Of a stretch of 64,000 nt of DNA, positions 27,464-36,696 are shown one piece after another; position 1 is the stretch's first letter; the number at the start of each line of letters is the position of its first letter. The notes beneath the pieces were generated by a model, which made no database searches, was not told the DNA's origin, and saw only the letters and a program-made list of their open reading frames with translations. A program made the position numbers and the translations under genes. Source of the DNA: G965250275 sp965250275. Its GTDB lineage: Bacteria; Pseudomonadota; Alphaproteobacteria; Rhodobacterales; Rhodobacteraceae. The stretch spans positions 248,001-312,000 of the forward strand of contig OZ252297.1 in NCBI GenBank assembly GCA_965250275.1, written 5' to 3'.

Positions 27464-28142
27464 AATCGTCTTGGACACTGAAACAACTGGGCTAGACCCG
27501 GATTCAGGGGATCGGATTGTTGAGATCGGTGGTGTCGAACTCCTGAATCATGTCGCCACTGGAGCCACCTACCATCAGTACATCAACCCTGAGCGCGCTA
27601 TGCCTCAAGAAGCTTTTGAGGTGCACGGGTTGGGGGATGAGTTTCTGAGCGACAAGCCTAAATTTGCCGAAGTTGGGCAGGCCTTCCTGGACTTCATCGG
27701 TGACGCCAAACTAATCATTCACAATGCCAGCTTTGATATGAAGTTTCTGAACGCAGAGCTGAAATGGATGGGCCTGCCACCAATCCCATTTGATCAGGCA
27801 ATCGATACGTTGGCGATCGCGCGGCGCCGGTTTCCGGGCTCTCCGGCTTCCTTGGACGCGCTATGTCGCCGATTCAACATCGACAACGCGGCGCGCACAC
27901 TGCACGGCGCACTTCTCGATTCCGAAATCCTGGCGGATGTCTATCTGGAGCTTATTGGCGGCCGGCAGCCGGACTTCGGGCTTTCTCAGACCGTTGTTCG
28001 CACTGGAGAGAAGTCCGCGGACACGTGGCGGCCACAACCAAGGCCACAGCCTTTGCCCTCACGCCTGACCGAAGATGAGGCGGCGGCACACAGAGAGTTT
28101 GTCGCCAAACTTGGCGACAACCCCCTGTGGCTAAAAGGCTGA
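27456..28142 (+). CDS. dnaQ: DNA polymerase III epsilon subunit (proofreading exonuclease)
   Basis: A 228-residue 3'-5' exonuclease that proofreads for the replicative polymerase. From the ATG at 27456 the Exo I motif DTETTG is at 7-12 (Asp7, Glu9). Exo II is in HNASFDMKFLNAEL and Exo III in HGALLDSEILADVYLEL, with the His and Asp catalytic residues. The C-terminal tail that tethers epsilon to the polymerase is present. Its last codons contain a perfect 10-bp inverted repeat (28099-28120). It is convergent with secB, one base apart. Confidence 0.96.
   Translation: MREIVLDTETTGLDPDSGDRIVEIGGVELLNHVATGATYHQYINPERAMPQEAFEVHGLGDEFLSDKPKFAEVGQAFLDFIGDAKLIIHNASFDMKFLNAELKWMGLPPIPFDQAIDTLAIARRRFPGSPASLDALCRRFNIDNAARTLHGALLDSEILADVYLELIGGRQPDFGLSQTVVRTGEKSADTWRPQPRPQPLPSRLTEDEAAAHREFVAKLGDNPLWLKG
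28099..28120. repeat. perfect 10-bp inverted repeat in the dnaQ 3' end
   Basis: TTGTCGCCAA, two bases (AC), then TTGGCGACAA: ten-base perfect arms within the last codons of dnaQ and close to the secB 3' end. No T-tract follows on either strand, so it is not a classical intrinsic terminator. It could be an mRNA-stabilising stem protecting the convergent transcripts' ends, or chance. Confidence 0.5.
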
Positions 28143-28143
28143 C

Positions 28144-28644
28144 CTAGGCGTTCGCTGTAGGGGCCGCACCTGCTTCGGCGGCCTGACGACGCGCCAGTTC
28201 AGCGCGATAAATCTGAACGAAATCAATGTTCTCAAGGTTGAGCGGGGGATACCCGCCATCGCGTGTGACGTCGCTGACAATGCGGCGCAGGAATGGGAAC
28301 AACATACGCGGGCATTCAATCAGCAAGAACGGGTGCATTTGTTCTTCGGGCACACCATCGATCATAAAGATGCCGGCAAACTCGAGCTCCAGGAGAAAGA
28401 GCTGATCGCCGCTTTCCTTCGCCTTTGAAGAAACGTTGAGCTTTGTCACCACTTCATACTGTTTGTCAGCGGGCCGTTTCTTTGCGTCCAGATTCACCTG
28501 GACGGTGACATCTGGCTGAACCTCTCCGGACGCACCTTTCTGCGCCATGACATTTTCAAATGACAGATCACGGATGAACTGGCCCAAAACCTTCATTTGA
28601 GGTTGTTGCGGCTGTTGGCCGCCCGTCGCGCCGTTTTCGGCCAT
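28144..28644 (-). CDS. secB: protein-export chaperone SecB
   Basis: A 166-residue tetrameric chaperone that keeps preproteins unfolded and delivers them to SecA. QFIRDLSFENVMAQKG, VQVNLDAKKR, FLLELEFAGIFMIDG and CPRMLFPFLRRIVSDVTRDGGYPPLNLENIDF are all visible, the last being the highly conserved SecB core. The ATG at 28644 opens with a Gln-rich, flexible leader. Its position after dnaQ is conserved in alphaproteobacteria. Confidence 0.97.
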   Translation of the reverse strand: MAENGATGGQQPQQPQMKVLGQFIRDLSFENVMAQKGASGEVQPDVTVQVNLDAKKRPADKQYEVVTKLNVSSKAKESGDQLFLLELEFAGIFMIDGVPEEQMHPFLLIECPRMLFPFLRRIVSDVTRDGGYPPLNLENIDFVQIYRAELARRQAAEAGAAPTANA

Positions 28645-28699
28645 TATTCTTCTCCTGAACTCAGATTTTGCCGCTGCTTAACAGCTAGACTGGCCCTTC

Positions 28700-29191
28700 T
28701 CAATGCCGCTTTGGGGTATCGACCCACCCAGACGGCTTCCCTTTCGACCGGGGTTCGACAGGTACTTCTTCGTACTCACCATCGATGATTGTCCCGGCAC
28801 CGGGATTCTGCCGGCGTGGTGCTGTGCCCATTTCGAACTGGGTGACGTGCACACGCGACCGCAAATGGCGATAAACCGCCAGCCTGACCGGCGGCATGAG
28901 CAATGCAAAGCCAACGGCGTCGGTGAAAAACCCCGGGGTCAGCAGCAACGCGCCTGCAAGCAAAATCATAGCGCCATGCGCCAGGGACTCTGTCGGGTCA
29001 CGGAGATTTGCAAAGGACGATTGGAGCTGCTGAAGCGCCTGAATGCCCTGTGATCTGACAAGCCACGTGCCTAAAACCGCCGTCAGAACCACAATTGCCA
29101 GCGTTGGCCACAATCCGATCAGGCCGCCAACCTGTATAAACAGGGCGATTTCCAGGATCGGTACCAGCAAAAAAGCGAGAAACAGGTACAT
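28700..29191 (-). CDS. fxsA: FxsA family membrane protein
   Basis: A 163-residue inner-membrane protein with hydrophobic segments at about residues 1-20, 25-45 and 72-100. PILEIALFIQVGGLIGLWPTL and LLTPGFFTDAVGFALLMPPVR are the FxsA signatures. In E. coli overexpressed FxsA relieves phage T7 exclusion by F plasmids; its cellular role is not known. The C-terminal tail (about 110-163) is polar and cytoplasmic. It is divergent from the timA-like gene. Confidence 0.9.
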   Translation of the reverse strand: MYLFLAFLLVPILEIALFIQVGGLIGLWPTLAIVVLTAVLGTWLVRSQGIQALQQLQSSFANLRDPTESLAHGAMILLAGALLLTPGFFTDAVGFALLMPPVRLAVYRHLRSRVHVTQFEMGTAPRRQNPGAGTIIDGEYEEVPVEPRSKGKPSGWVDTPKRH

Positions 29192-29299
29192 TCAAGATAT
29201 CCTTTGTCGTGTGCTGGGCTGTGGACTTGACCCGGCCTGTCACCTACATAAGTGCGGTAGGCGTGCGTTACCAAGACTATTGCCTGAAACGAGGTCCAA

Positions 29300-29956
29300 A
29301 TGAATTCGCCCCTGATCCAACTGCTTGTGTTGGCCGGCATCGCCGTGTTTCTGATTCTTCGCCTGAAAAGCGTGCTGGGAACGCGGGAAGGGTTTGAGAA
29401 GCCACCTCTGCCAAATCCGTCGGTCAAACCATCTCGCCCGGATCTGGAAGTGATTGAAGGTGGGCCCGATCATGACATTACCGACTATGTCGACGAGGGC
29501 AGCCAACAGGCCCAGGACCTGGCAGCCATGAAACGCATCGAGCCGTCTTTTTCGGTTTCCGATTTCGTGCAGGGCTCGCGCGGGGCGTATGAAATGATCG
29601 TTACGGCTTTCGACAAGGGCAATCTTGATGACATCCAACCCTTCCTCTCCGAAGATGTCTTTGACACTTTCGTGGATGTGGTTGCTGCGCGTGAAGACCA
29701 GGGCCTGACCATCGAGTCCGAGTTTGTTGGGATCAGGGAAACCGCGCTGCAGGACGTTTCGTTTGAAAAAGATACCAATCGTGCCGAAATCACCATGCGG
29801 TTTGTCGGCGAGTTGACCTCGGTCGTGCGGGATCAGGGCGGTGACGTCATCGAGGGCAGCCCAAAAGCGATCAAGCGCCAGAAAGACACCTGGACCTTTG
29901 CACGCACTATGGGCACCGATGATCCAAACTGGCTGCTTGTTGCAACGGACGGATGA
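29300..29956 (+). CDS. Tim44/TimA-domain membrane-associated protein
   Basis: A 218-residue protein with one N-terminal transmembrane segment (about 4-23) and a C-terminal Tim44-like domain from about residue 85 (AYEMIVTAFDKGNLDDIQPFLSEDV to the WTFARTMGTDDPNWLLVATDG end). Related alphaproteobacterial proteins (TimA) resemble mitochondrial Tim44, and a role in membrane protein handling has been suggested. It overlaps mltA by ATGA and is placed beside secB, which fits an envelope-biogenesis role (inference). Confidence 0.85.
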   Translation: MNSPLIQLLVLAGIAVFLILRLKSVLGTREGFEKPPLPNPSVKPSRPDLEVIEGGPDHDITDYVDEGSQQAQDLAAMKRIEPSFSVSDFVQGSRGAYEMIVTAFDKGNLDDIQPFLSEDVFDTFVDVVAAREDQGLTIESEFVGIRETALQDVSFEKDTNRAEITMRFVGELTSVVRDQGGDVIEGSPKAIKRQKDTWTFARTMGTDDPNWLLVATDG

Positions 29957-30993
29957 TCAGGCTTGCGCGTGCGGCTCTGTTGTCTGCAACGCTAGCAGGG
30001 GCCACAGCCACTTTGGCAGAACCCACCTATACGATTGTTGACTTTGACGCACTGGACGGCTGGTCGGATGATGACCATGCAGCTGCACTGGACGTGTTTC
30101 TGAACACTTGCATGGATTTGGACGATCCGGATTGGACGTCCTTATGTGCTGCGGCACAATCACACCCGCGCGACAGTGCGCGGCTTTTTTTCGAGTTGTT
30201 CTTTCGTCCCGTTTTGGTGGAAGACGGCGACGCCGCGCTTTTTACCGGGTACTTTGAACCGGAACTTGATGGGTCCCGCTATCCGACAGCGCGATACCGA
30301 TATCCCCTTTACAAGCTGCCACCGGAAGCGGCCCGAAACAGCCAGTGGCTGACCCGTCGGCAACTTCTGACAGGTGGGGCACTCGACAACCGGGGGTTGG
30401 AGATTGCCTGGGTTGATGATCCGGTTGAGCTGTTCTTTCTCCAGATACAGGGATCGGGGCGGATCAGGCTGCCCGACGGCGGTATGCTGCGCGTTGGATA
30501 CGGAGGCGCGAATGGTCATCCGTACAGATCTATCGGCGTCGAACTTGTGCGCAGGGGCGTCTTCAACGCGCACCAGGTCAGCGCGCAGGTCATAAAGCGG
30601 TGGGTCAAGAACAATCCGCGTGCAGGCGAAGAACTACTGTTCCACAATCCAAGCTACGTGTTTTTCCGTGAGCTTCCTCATGTTGATTTGGACCGCGGTC
30701 CGTTGGGGGCCATGAACCGTTCCGTGACAGCCATGCGCAGCATCGCGGTTGATCCTGCGTTTCATCGTCTTGGCGCGCCGGTCTGGTTGGAAAAGAACGG
30801 CGCCAACCCGATACGCCGATTGATGATCGCGCAGGATACCGGCTCGGCTATCAAGGGTGCGCAACGAGCCGATGTGTTTTTTGGCACGGGGGATGAGGCA
30901 GGGCTGGCCGCAGGAAAGCTGCGCGATCCGGGCCGAATGGTCACGTTGTTGCCGATTCAAAGGGCCTTTGCCCTGGTTCCTGACGGTGTCTGA
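29953..30993 (+). CDS. mltA: membrane-bound lytic murein transglycosylase A
   Basis: Cleaves peptidoglycan between MurNAc and GlcNAc, producing anhydromuropeptides. The first 22 residues form a signal peptide ending TLAEP. The MltA domain contains FTGYFEPELDGSR, FFLQIQGSGRIRLPDG and GANGHPYRSIG, and the 3D domain contains MIAQDTGSAIKGAQRADVFF-type residues with the catalytic Asp near the C-terminus. No lipobox cysteine is evident, so it may be soluble in the periplasm. It overlaps both neighbours by one to four bases. Confidence 0.92.
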   Translation: MIRLARAALLSATLAGATATLAEPTYTIVDFDALDGWSDDDHAAALDVFLNTCMDLDDPDWTSLCAAAQSHPRDSARLFFELFFRPVLVEDGDAALFTGYFEPELDGSRYPTARYRYPLYKLPPEAARNSQWLTRRQLLTGGALDNRGLEIAWVDDPVELFFLQIQGSGRIRLPDGGMLRVGYGGANGHPYRSIGVELVRRGVFNAHQVSAQVIKRWVKNNPRAGEELLFHNPSYVFFRELPHVDLDRGPLGAMNRSVTAMRSIAVDPAFHRLGAPVWLEKNGANPIRRLMIAQDTGSAIKGAQRADVFFGTGDEAGLAAGKLRDPGRMVTLLPIQRAFALVPDGV

Positions 30994-31550
30994 TGGCGCG
31001 TCGGAAGTTGACACCTGATGAGACTGACCTCTGGCGCAAGGTCACGGAGACTACCGAAAAACTGAAACGCAGTTCGGTCCCCCCATCCTATGATCAAAAG
31101 GACAACCCGGCCGCCGTTAATGGACCAGTTGAAATCGCGCCAAGAGCCGCTCAACCTCAAAAGTCGCGCAAGCCCTCGGCCAACCATCCTCAGGTCAGCG
31201 CGCCGCAGATGGACAAGAAGACCTTCGGTCGCATGCGCAGAGGCAAACTTGTGCCCGAGGCCCGACTCGATCTGCACGGGATGACGCTCGACCGTGCCCA
31301 TTCAGCACTCACGAGGTTCATCTTGTCATCTGCGGGGTCCGGCAAACGGCTGGTCCTGATAATCACGGGAAAGTCCCGCGAGAATGCACCCTATGACCCA
31401 AGTCGCGCATCGCGCGGTGTGCTGCGGCGTCAGGTACCGTTCTGGCTGATGCAAGCCCCGTTGTCCCCATTGGTATTGCAGGTCAGCGAAGCGCATATCA
31501 GCCACGGTGGCGGCGGCGCGCTCTACGTCTATCTGAAGAGACAGCGCTAG
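30993..31550 (+). CDS. Smr-domain protein
   Basis: A 185-residue protein with a basic, disordered N-terminal half and a C-terminal Smr domain (about 88-185): LDLHGMTLDRAHSAL, LIITGKSREN, and HGGGGALYVYLKR at the end. Smr domains are small nicking or RNA-cleaving endonucleases, and stand-alone Smr proteins are linked to ribosome rescue. The gene starts on the last base of mltA (TGATG). Its TAG stop interlocks with that of the convergent MFS gene in CTAG at 31547-31550. The substrate is not assigned. Confidence 0.88.
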   Translation: MARRKLTPDETDLWRKVTETTEKLKRSSVPPSYDQKDNPAAVNGPVEIAPRAAQPQKSRKPSANHPQVSAPQMDKKTFGRMRRGKLVPEARLDLHGMTLDRAHSALTRFILSSAGSGKRLVLIITGKSRENAPYDPSRASRGVLRRQVPFWLMQAPLSPLVLQVSEAHISHGGGGALYVYLKRQR

Positions 31551-32764
31551 CTGAGGAGTGCGGGTTTCGCGCGCCCGATGCCAATGATCATCAGCAATGT
31601 GGTCCCGACAAAGTATGCCGCGATTGCGATGAACTGGTGTTCCAACCCAATGCCAACGTCCATAAGGATACCGGTAAGGCCGGGGCCCAGTGCGGATCCC
31701 AAAACCATGACGGCCGCGGCCATCGCCTTGATGGTTCCAATATGCGCGGTGCCGTAGAATTCAGCCCAGAACGCATTTGGTAGTGTCGCATTGACGCCGG
31801 TTGTCGCCGCAAGCAACATAAATCCAATCGCGAGACTCCCCGGATCGGACGCGGTCGAGAAGAGCAGAAAACTGAGTACCATCGGGACCTGGGCGTAAGG
31901 CATCAGGCGCGCGGTCCCAAATCGGTCAAGCGCCCAGCCCGAGGCAAACATCGCGATCACAGCGGTGGCAGTGTAGACCGGAAAAAGTGACACAAGTTGA
32001 ATATGCGTCCAGCCTTTGATCTCGCTGAAACGGACCTGATGGAAGAAAAACGCGGTGTTGAAGGCCGCCGGGCCCAACAGCGCGGGGATCATGAACCAGA
32101 ATAAAGGGTGGTGCAGAACCTCTGACCTCGTCCAGTTCTTTCCGTCCATGCCTGCCCTGTCCTGACTTTGCGCGATGCTCTGAGGTGTGCGTTCCCGCGA
32201 AAGCAGGCGAAACAAAACCGGGATGCCGCACAGGCTGATGCCTGCGGCCAGCACCCAGAGCAAATGCCAATCCACGATTGTCATCAAGCTGACGAATACA
32301 ATTGGCAGAGTGGCTTCGCCAAAGGCAAACCCAAGCGAAGCGACCGACAACGCGCGCCCCCTGGTTGCAACGAACCACCGGGCCATGGCCACAACGGCCA
32401 GATGACTGGCCATGCCTTGCCCGAAAAAGCGTAGAGCAAAAACGATGATCGGCAGCGCCCAGAGAAACGGATTGAATGCCATCGCCAGACAGGCGCCCGC
32501 CAGCCCGCAGAGCACAATCGGACCCAATACGCGCACGCGCAGCACGTCGGTCAAACCTCCCGCCCAGACCATGACCAGGGCTGATGCCGTTGTGCCCAGC
32601 GCATAGATCCCGCCCCAGCCCCCATGGCTGAGGTCAAAATCGCCGCGTATCTCGCCCGCAAAGATTGAGATGAAGAAGGTTTGACCGAAACTCGACAACA
32701 AGGTCAGAGCAGCGCCCGCGGAAAGCCATCGGGCGTTGAGGGTCAGGAATGTAACGAATGGCAT
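31547..32764 (-). CDS. MFS transporter
   Basis: A 405-residue protein with about twelve hydrophobic helices and a loop 2-3 motif region GGLTDVLRVRVLG, typical of the major facilitator superfamily. FGQTFFISIFAGEIRGDFDLSHGGWG and GFAFGEATLPI suggest an oxalate/formate-antiporter-like or UhpC-like relative, but the substrate cannot be read. It is the last of three same-strand genes after hslU and the alpha/beta hydrolase. Gaps of about 40 bases suggest cotranscription. Confidence 0.85.
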   Translation of the reverse strand: MPFVTFLTLNARWLSAGAALTLLSSFGQTFFISIFAGEIRGDFDLSHGGWGGIYALGTTASALVMVWAGGLTDVLRVRVLGPIVLCGLAGACLAMAFNPFLWALPIIVFALRFFGQGMASHLAVVAMARWFVATRGRALSVASLGFAFGEATLPIVFVSLMTIVDWHLLWVLAAGISLCGIPVLFRLLSRERTPQSIAQSQDRAGMDGKNWTRSEVLHHPLFWFMIPALLGPAAFNTAFFFHQVRFSEIKGWTHIQLVSLFPVYTATAVIAMFASGWALDRFGTARLMPYAQVPMVLSFLLFSTASDPGSLAIGFMLLAATTGVNATLPNAFWAEFYGTAHIGTIKAMAAAVMVLGSALGPGLTGILMDVGIGLEHQFIAIAAYFVGTTLLMIIGIGRAKPALLS

Positions 32765-32802
32765 ATCGTGTTTCTGATGGAACCCCGTCTGCGGGGCAAG
32801 CG

Positions 32803-33906
32803 TCAGCGTCCGGATGTTGCCCCAGAGAGCAAGGTGATCCGGTTTGAACCAGACCGCTGGATCAGGTTCCCTGACAAAGCGTTTTCGAGCGTGGGGGTCT
32901 CTGAGTCAAAAGTGTCGTTCATCACACGGGCGCCTTTGAGCATCGCCAGCAACGTGGGCGAGGTGCCGGCAACCAGGTGACTGGACTGCGCGTCGTCATC
33001 GAAGGCGGTTGTATCAACGATTTCAATCGGCAGGTCTTCAATTTCGCGGATATTGCTGATGTTCCCCAGACGCTGCTGACCCCCACGTAATCTGCCGGAC
33101 AGGTTCAGCGCAACATCGGCTTTGGACACAAACACCACAAAGGGTTCGGGTGGATCCGCCAGTCGCTCGAACTGGAGTCGAAAGACCTCGACATCAATGT
33201 CGGGAGAAATCAGCACGACGCCACCCAGTTTCCGCGAAGACCAGCCCGGTTCCTGCAGTTCGATCTGGCGCAGCGCTTCCATGGTGAGTGCGCTTCCCAT
33301 GGAATGCGCGACGATGAAAAGACGTTCGGCACCAACGTCGCTTATGTCCCGCAGCAGCTGTTCCAGCCCGTCACGCGCAAACAGCATGCTGTCGTTGTCA
33401 TAGACATACCCCAGCGGTTTGCCTCGGCTGGGCCATGAATAGATCATCATCGCTCCGGGGATTTCCAGATCATGCGAGAGCTGCGCGGCCCGGTATGCGG
33501 TTTCGGCCTGTGTGGCATTGTAGCCATGCACGAAGATCGTGATATCTCGTTCGCCGCGGGGGCGCGCGCGGATGGCTTTTGAAACCTTGGCCTGAAAGCC
33601 GGCGTCGTCCGCGAACTCCTTTCGATCGGCAATTGCGAACTCTTTTTCCGGGTTCGGGTTGGCATACCCGAAAGCCAGACTGCCGGGCGTATGGGTGGGT
33701 GGAATGGAAACCGTCAACTCCAACAGGCTGAGCTGGTCCGATCGGTCGTATCCAAACGTTCCGTTTTCTTCCTTCTGGCGCGTACTGGCGGCAAAAACCG
33801 TTCGGTTGGTGCCGACGTTCAGCGCGTCAGGGACGGTTGGCGTGAAACTGCGATCCGTGCATGCGACCGCCGCGGCGAGCAAACCAAATACCCAAGAGAC
33901 TCTCAT
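32803..33906 (-). CDS. alpha/beta hydrolase (DUF900-type), probably exported
   Basis: A 367-residue hydrolase. A short hydrophobic leader ends in AAAVACTD, so it is exported and possibly a lipoprotein, although the lipobox is weak. FVHGYNATQAETAYRAAQL supplies the oxyanion region, the nucleophile elbow is IVAHSMGS near residue 195, and SPDIDVEVF fits the acidic residue. These are the marks of the DUF900 alpha/beta-hydrolase group. The substrate is unknown. It lies 53 bases downstream of hslU on the same strand. Confidence 0.8.
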   Translation of the reverse strand: MRVSWVFGLLAAAVACTDRSFTPTVPDALNVGTNRTVFAASTRQKEENGTFGYDRSDQLSLLELTVSIPPTHTPGSLAFGYANPNPEKEFAIADRKEFADDAGFQAKVSKAIRARPRGERDITIFVHGYNATQAETAYRAAQLSHDLEIPGAMMIYSWPSRGKPLGYVYDNDSMLFARDGLEQLLRDISDVGAERLFIVAHSMGSALTMEALRQIELQEPGWSSRKLGGVVLISPDIDVEVFRLQFERLADPPEPFVVFVSKADVALNLSGRLRGGQQRLGNISNIREIEDLPIEIVDTTAFDDDAQSSHLVAGTSPTLLAMLKGARVMNDTFDSETPTLENALSGNLIQRSGSNRITLLSGATSGR

Positions 33907-33959
33907 CGACGGCCCCGACTTCCAAACGATGTCAGATTATACGGACCCGAGGCTCTCGC

Positions 33960-35267
33960 CTATAGTACGTATCGGCTTACATCGGCGGATTTGGTCAAGT
34001 TTCCGAGATTTTTGTCCACGAAAGCGGCGTCGACCGTCACAGTATCTCCGTTTCGGTCAGGTGCGGTGAACGACAATTCCTCGAACACCCGCTCCATGAC
34101 GGTGTAGAGCCGGCGCGCGCCAATGTTTTCGACACTCTGGTTCACGTCCGCTGCAATCTGCGCCAAGGCGGCGATTCCATCCTCGGTGAATGCAACGGTG
34201 ACGTCTTCTGTTCCCATCAACGCGGTGTATTGCAGTGTCAGCGCATTGTCGGTTTCGGTCAGAATGCGGACAAAATCCTCGACATTCAGGGCGCGCAGTT
34301 CGACCCGGATGGGCAGTCGCCCCTGCAGTTCAGGCAAGAGATCCGAAGGTTTGGCAATGTGGAACGCGCCCGAGGCGATGAATAGAATGTGATCCGTTTT
34401 CACCGGTCCATGTTTGGTGGAAACAGTGGTGCCTTCGATCAGCGGCAGCAGATCGCGCTGCACCCCTTCGCGGCTGACGTCTCCGCCACGGGCATCCGAG
34501 CGCGCGCAGACTTTGTCGATTTCGTCCAGAAACACGATCCCGTTCTCCTGAACCGCTTCGAGCGCGGCGCGGTTGACGGTTTCGTCATCCAGCAGCTTGT
34601 CTGCTTCTTCCCCGATCAAGAGGTCATAACTGTCGGCAACCGTCATTTTCCGGCGCACCTGACGACCTCCGAATGCTTTGCCGAAGAGATCTCCGATATT
34701 CATCATGCCCATGTTGGCGCCCGGCTGACCGGGGATATCCAGCATCGGCATTGGATTGGAGGTGTCGGCCACATCCAGTTCGATTTCTGTGTCGTCCAGT
34801 TCTCCGGCCTTCAGCTTCTTGCGGAACATTTCGCGAGTGGCCTCGCGGGCATCTGTGCCCGCGATTGCCTCGATGACGCGATCTTCGGCAGCGGCGTGGG
34901 CCTTCGCTTTTACATCCTCGCGCATGTTATCCCGGGTCTCGACGATCGCGGCGTCGACGAGATCCCGGATGATCTGTTCGACATCCCGGCCGACATAGCC
35001 GACCTCGGTGAACTTGGTGGCTTCCACCTTGATGAACGGCGCGCGCGCGAGTTTTGCCAGCCGCCGGCTGATTTCGGTTTTGCCCACACCTGTGGGTCCG
35101 ATCATCAGAATGTTCTTGGGGTAAACCTCGTCCTGCAGGTCCGCAGGCAACTGCTTGCGCCGCCAGCGGTTGCGCAACGCAACGGCAACAGCACGTTTTG
35201 CGTCGTTCTGGCCAATGATGAACCGGTCCAGCTCCGAAACGATTTCGCGTGGGGTGAGATCCGTCAA
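33960..35267 (-). CDS. hslU: ATP-dependent protease ATPase subunit HslU
   Basis: A 435-residue AAA+ unfoldase that feeds substrates to HslV. Walker A GPTGVGKTEI is at 57-66, the pore motif GYVGRD follows at about 90, the I domain is present in the middle (VRRKMTVADSYDLL), Walker B is FLDEIDKV, and the C-terminal tail SADVSRYVL inserts into HslV. The start is a TTG at 35267 with GGAGA eight bases upstream. The usual hslV partner is not adjacent: an oppositely oriented MFS gene lies between them. Confidence 0.96.
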   Translation of the reverse strand: MTDLTPREIVSELDRFIIGQNDAKRAVAVALRNRWRRKQLPADLQDEVYPKNILMIGPTGVGKTEISRRLAKLARAPFIKVEATKFTEVGYVGRDVEQIIRDLVDAAIVETRDNMREDVKAKAHAAAEDRVIEAIAGTDAREATREMFRKKLKAGELDDTEIELDVADTSNPMPMLDIPGQPGANMGMMNIGDLFGKAFGGRQVRRKMTVADSYDLLIGEEADKLLDDETVNRAALEAVQENGIVFLDEIDKVCARSDARGGDVSREGVQRDLLPLIEGTTVSTKHGPVKTDHILFIASGAFHIAKPSDLLPELQGRLPIRVELRALNVEDFVRILTETDNALTLQYTALMGTEDVTVAFTEDGIAALAQIAADVNQSVENIGARRLYTVMERVFEELSFTAPDRNGDTVTVDAAFVDKNLGNLTKSADVSRYVL

Positions 35268-35436
35268 CTTATCAGTCTCCTGAGACGAGGTGTCTGCGCA
35301 GGCGCGCGCTGTACCTATGCGCGCTTGCCAGCAGGGGCAAGGCCGCTTCGCAATCCGGTGGGGATCCCTTGGTCACTAGCTGGGTCCCGTTGAAACTGAT
35401 AGCGTTTAAGATCAAGGGACTGGGAGAAAACGAAAC

Positions 35437-36693
35437 ATGTCAGCCGCTGCCAAGATCACTTTGATGTTTGTCGTTTTCGTCGATCTGATCGGGCAGGGTC
35501 TTGTGTTTCCGATTATCAACACCCTGATCATGATGCCGGACTCCGGATTCCTTGCGAAGTCTGTCCCGACCGGAACCCGGCATTTCTATTTCGGGTTGGT
35601 CATTGGCGTCTTTTTTCTGTCGTGGTTTCTGGGCGTCGTTTACGTGTCCAAGGTTTCGGACTCCATCGGAAGAAAGAATGCACTGCTGGTGTGCCTGACC
35701 GGTGCGCTTTTGGGTTACGCGATCACAATTGTTTCGCTGTTCACCAACTCGCTTTGGCTGATGATCCTGGGGCGGGCGATCACCGGGTTCACGGCAGGCA
35801 ATCAGCCCATCGCGCAGGCCGCCATGGTCGACGGCAGCGCCGATGATCAGGAACGCGATCGAAACATGGGTCTCATCGTGACCGGCATCAGCTTTGGGTT
35901 GGTGGGCGGCCCCATCATCGGGGGGCTGTTGTCTGATCAAAGCCTGCTGGGCAACGTGGCAAGCTTGAAGCTGCCGTTCTATGCGTCGTTCTGCCTTGTG
36001 CTGCTGGCAATTGTTCTGGTCTTGGTATTCTTCCACGACATCCGGACGACGCGAGTCCCATTTCGGTTCAATCCGCTGGATGTATTTGAAAGCCTCGCGA
36101 AAGTTGCCAAGCACCCGTTGGTCCTCAAACTGATGCCGGTTTACACGTTTTTCATGATCAGCAACGTCACCTTCTACGTTTTTGTCGATAACTTCCTGAC
36201 CAGCGCCTTTGGCTACGGAGTGATTGGTGGCAGCGCGGCCATGATGGTGATCGGCGCTGCAATCGCTTTGTCGGGAACGTTTCTTGTGGGCCCGTCACAA
36301 GAGCGTTTCCCGAAACGCGTTATCTTTCGAACGACAATGGTCGTGATGATTGTCTGCGCGCTGTCATTCGTGACCATCCCAAACCCGATACTCACCTATG
36401 TGCCGGTGTTCTTTTTCTATCTTTTCTTCGGAGTAAGCTACCCTTTGATCCTGGGCGTGTTCTCAAAAAGCGTGAGTGAACATGATCAGGGCTGGGTAAT
36501 GGGCGTCACCACCGCGGTGTTCTGCCTTGCGGGTGGGATCATGTCGCTCATCGGCGGCGGCTTGATGTCGCTCGACATCCGACTGCCCTACTACATTGCC
36601 GCACTGTCTGCCGCCTTGGCGCTGATTGCAGCATTCACGACGTGGCGCAGCAAGGAAATGCAAACACTGATTGACGGAGATGAGGCGGCCTGA
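35437..36693 (+). CDS. MFS transporter (DHA1/TetA-like)
   Basis: A 418-residue twelve-helix transporter. The loop 2-3 motif VSKVSDSIGRKNALL and helix 4-5 residues LGRAITGFTAGNQPIAQAAMVD place it among drug:proton antiporter-type MFS proteins. The ATG at 35437 is preceded by GGGAGA. It occupies the space between hslV and hslU on the opposite strand, which suggests an insertion into an ancestral hslVU operon. No regulator is adjacent. The substrate is not assigned. Confidence 0.85.
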   Translation: MSAAAKITLMFVVFVDLIGQGLVFPIINTLIMMPDSGFLAKSVPTGTRHFYFGLVIGVFFLSWFLGVVYVSKVSDSIGRKNALLVCLTGALLGYAITIVSLFTNSLWLMILGRAITGFTAGNQPIAQAAMVDGSADDQERDRNMGLIVTGISFGLVGGPIIGGLLSDQSLLGNVASLKLPFYASFCLVLLAIVLVLVFFHDIRTTRVPFRFNPLDVFESLAKVAKHPLVLKLMPVYTFFMISNVTFYVFVDNFLTSAFGYGVIGGSAAMMVIGAAIALSGTFLVGPSQERFPKRVIFRTTMVVMIVCALSFVTIPNPILTYVPVFFFYLFFGVSYPLILGVFSKSVSEHDQGWVMGVTTAVFCLAGGIMSLIGGGLMSLDIRLPYYIAALSAALALIAAFTTWRSKEMQTLIDGDEAA

Positions 36694-36696
36694 TGC

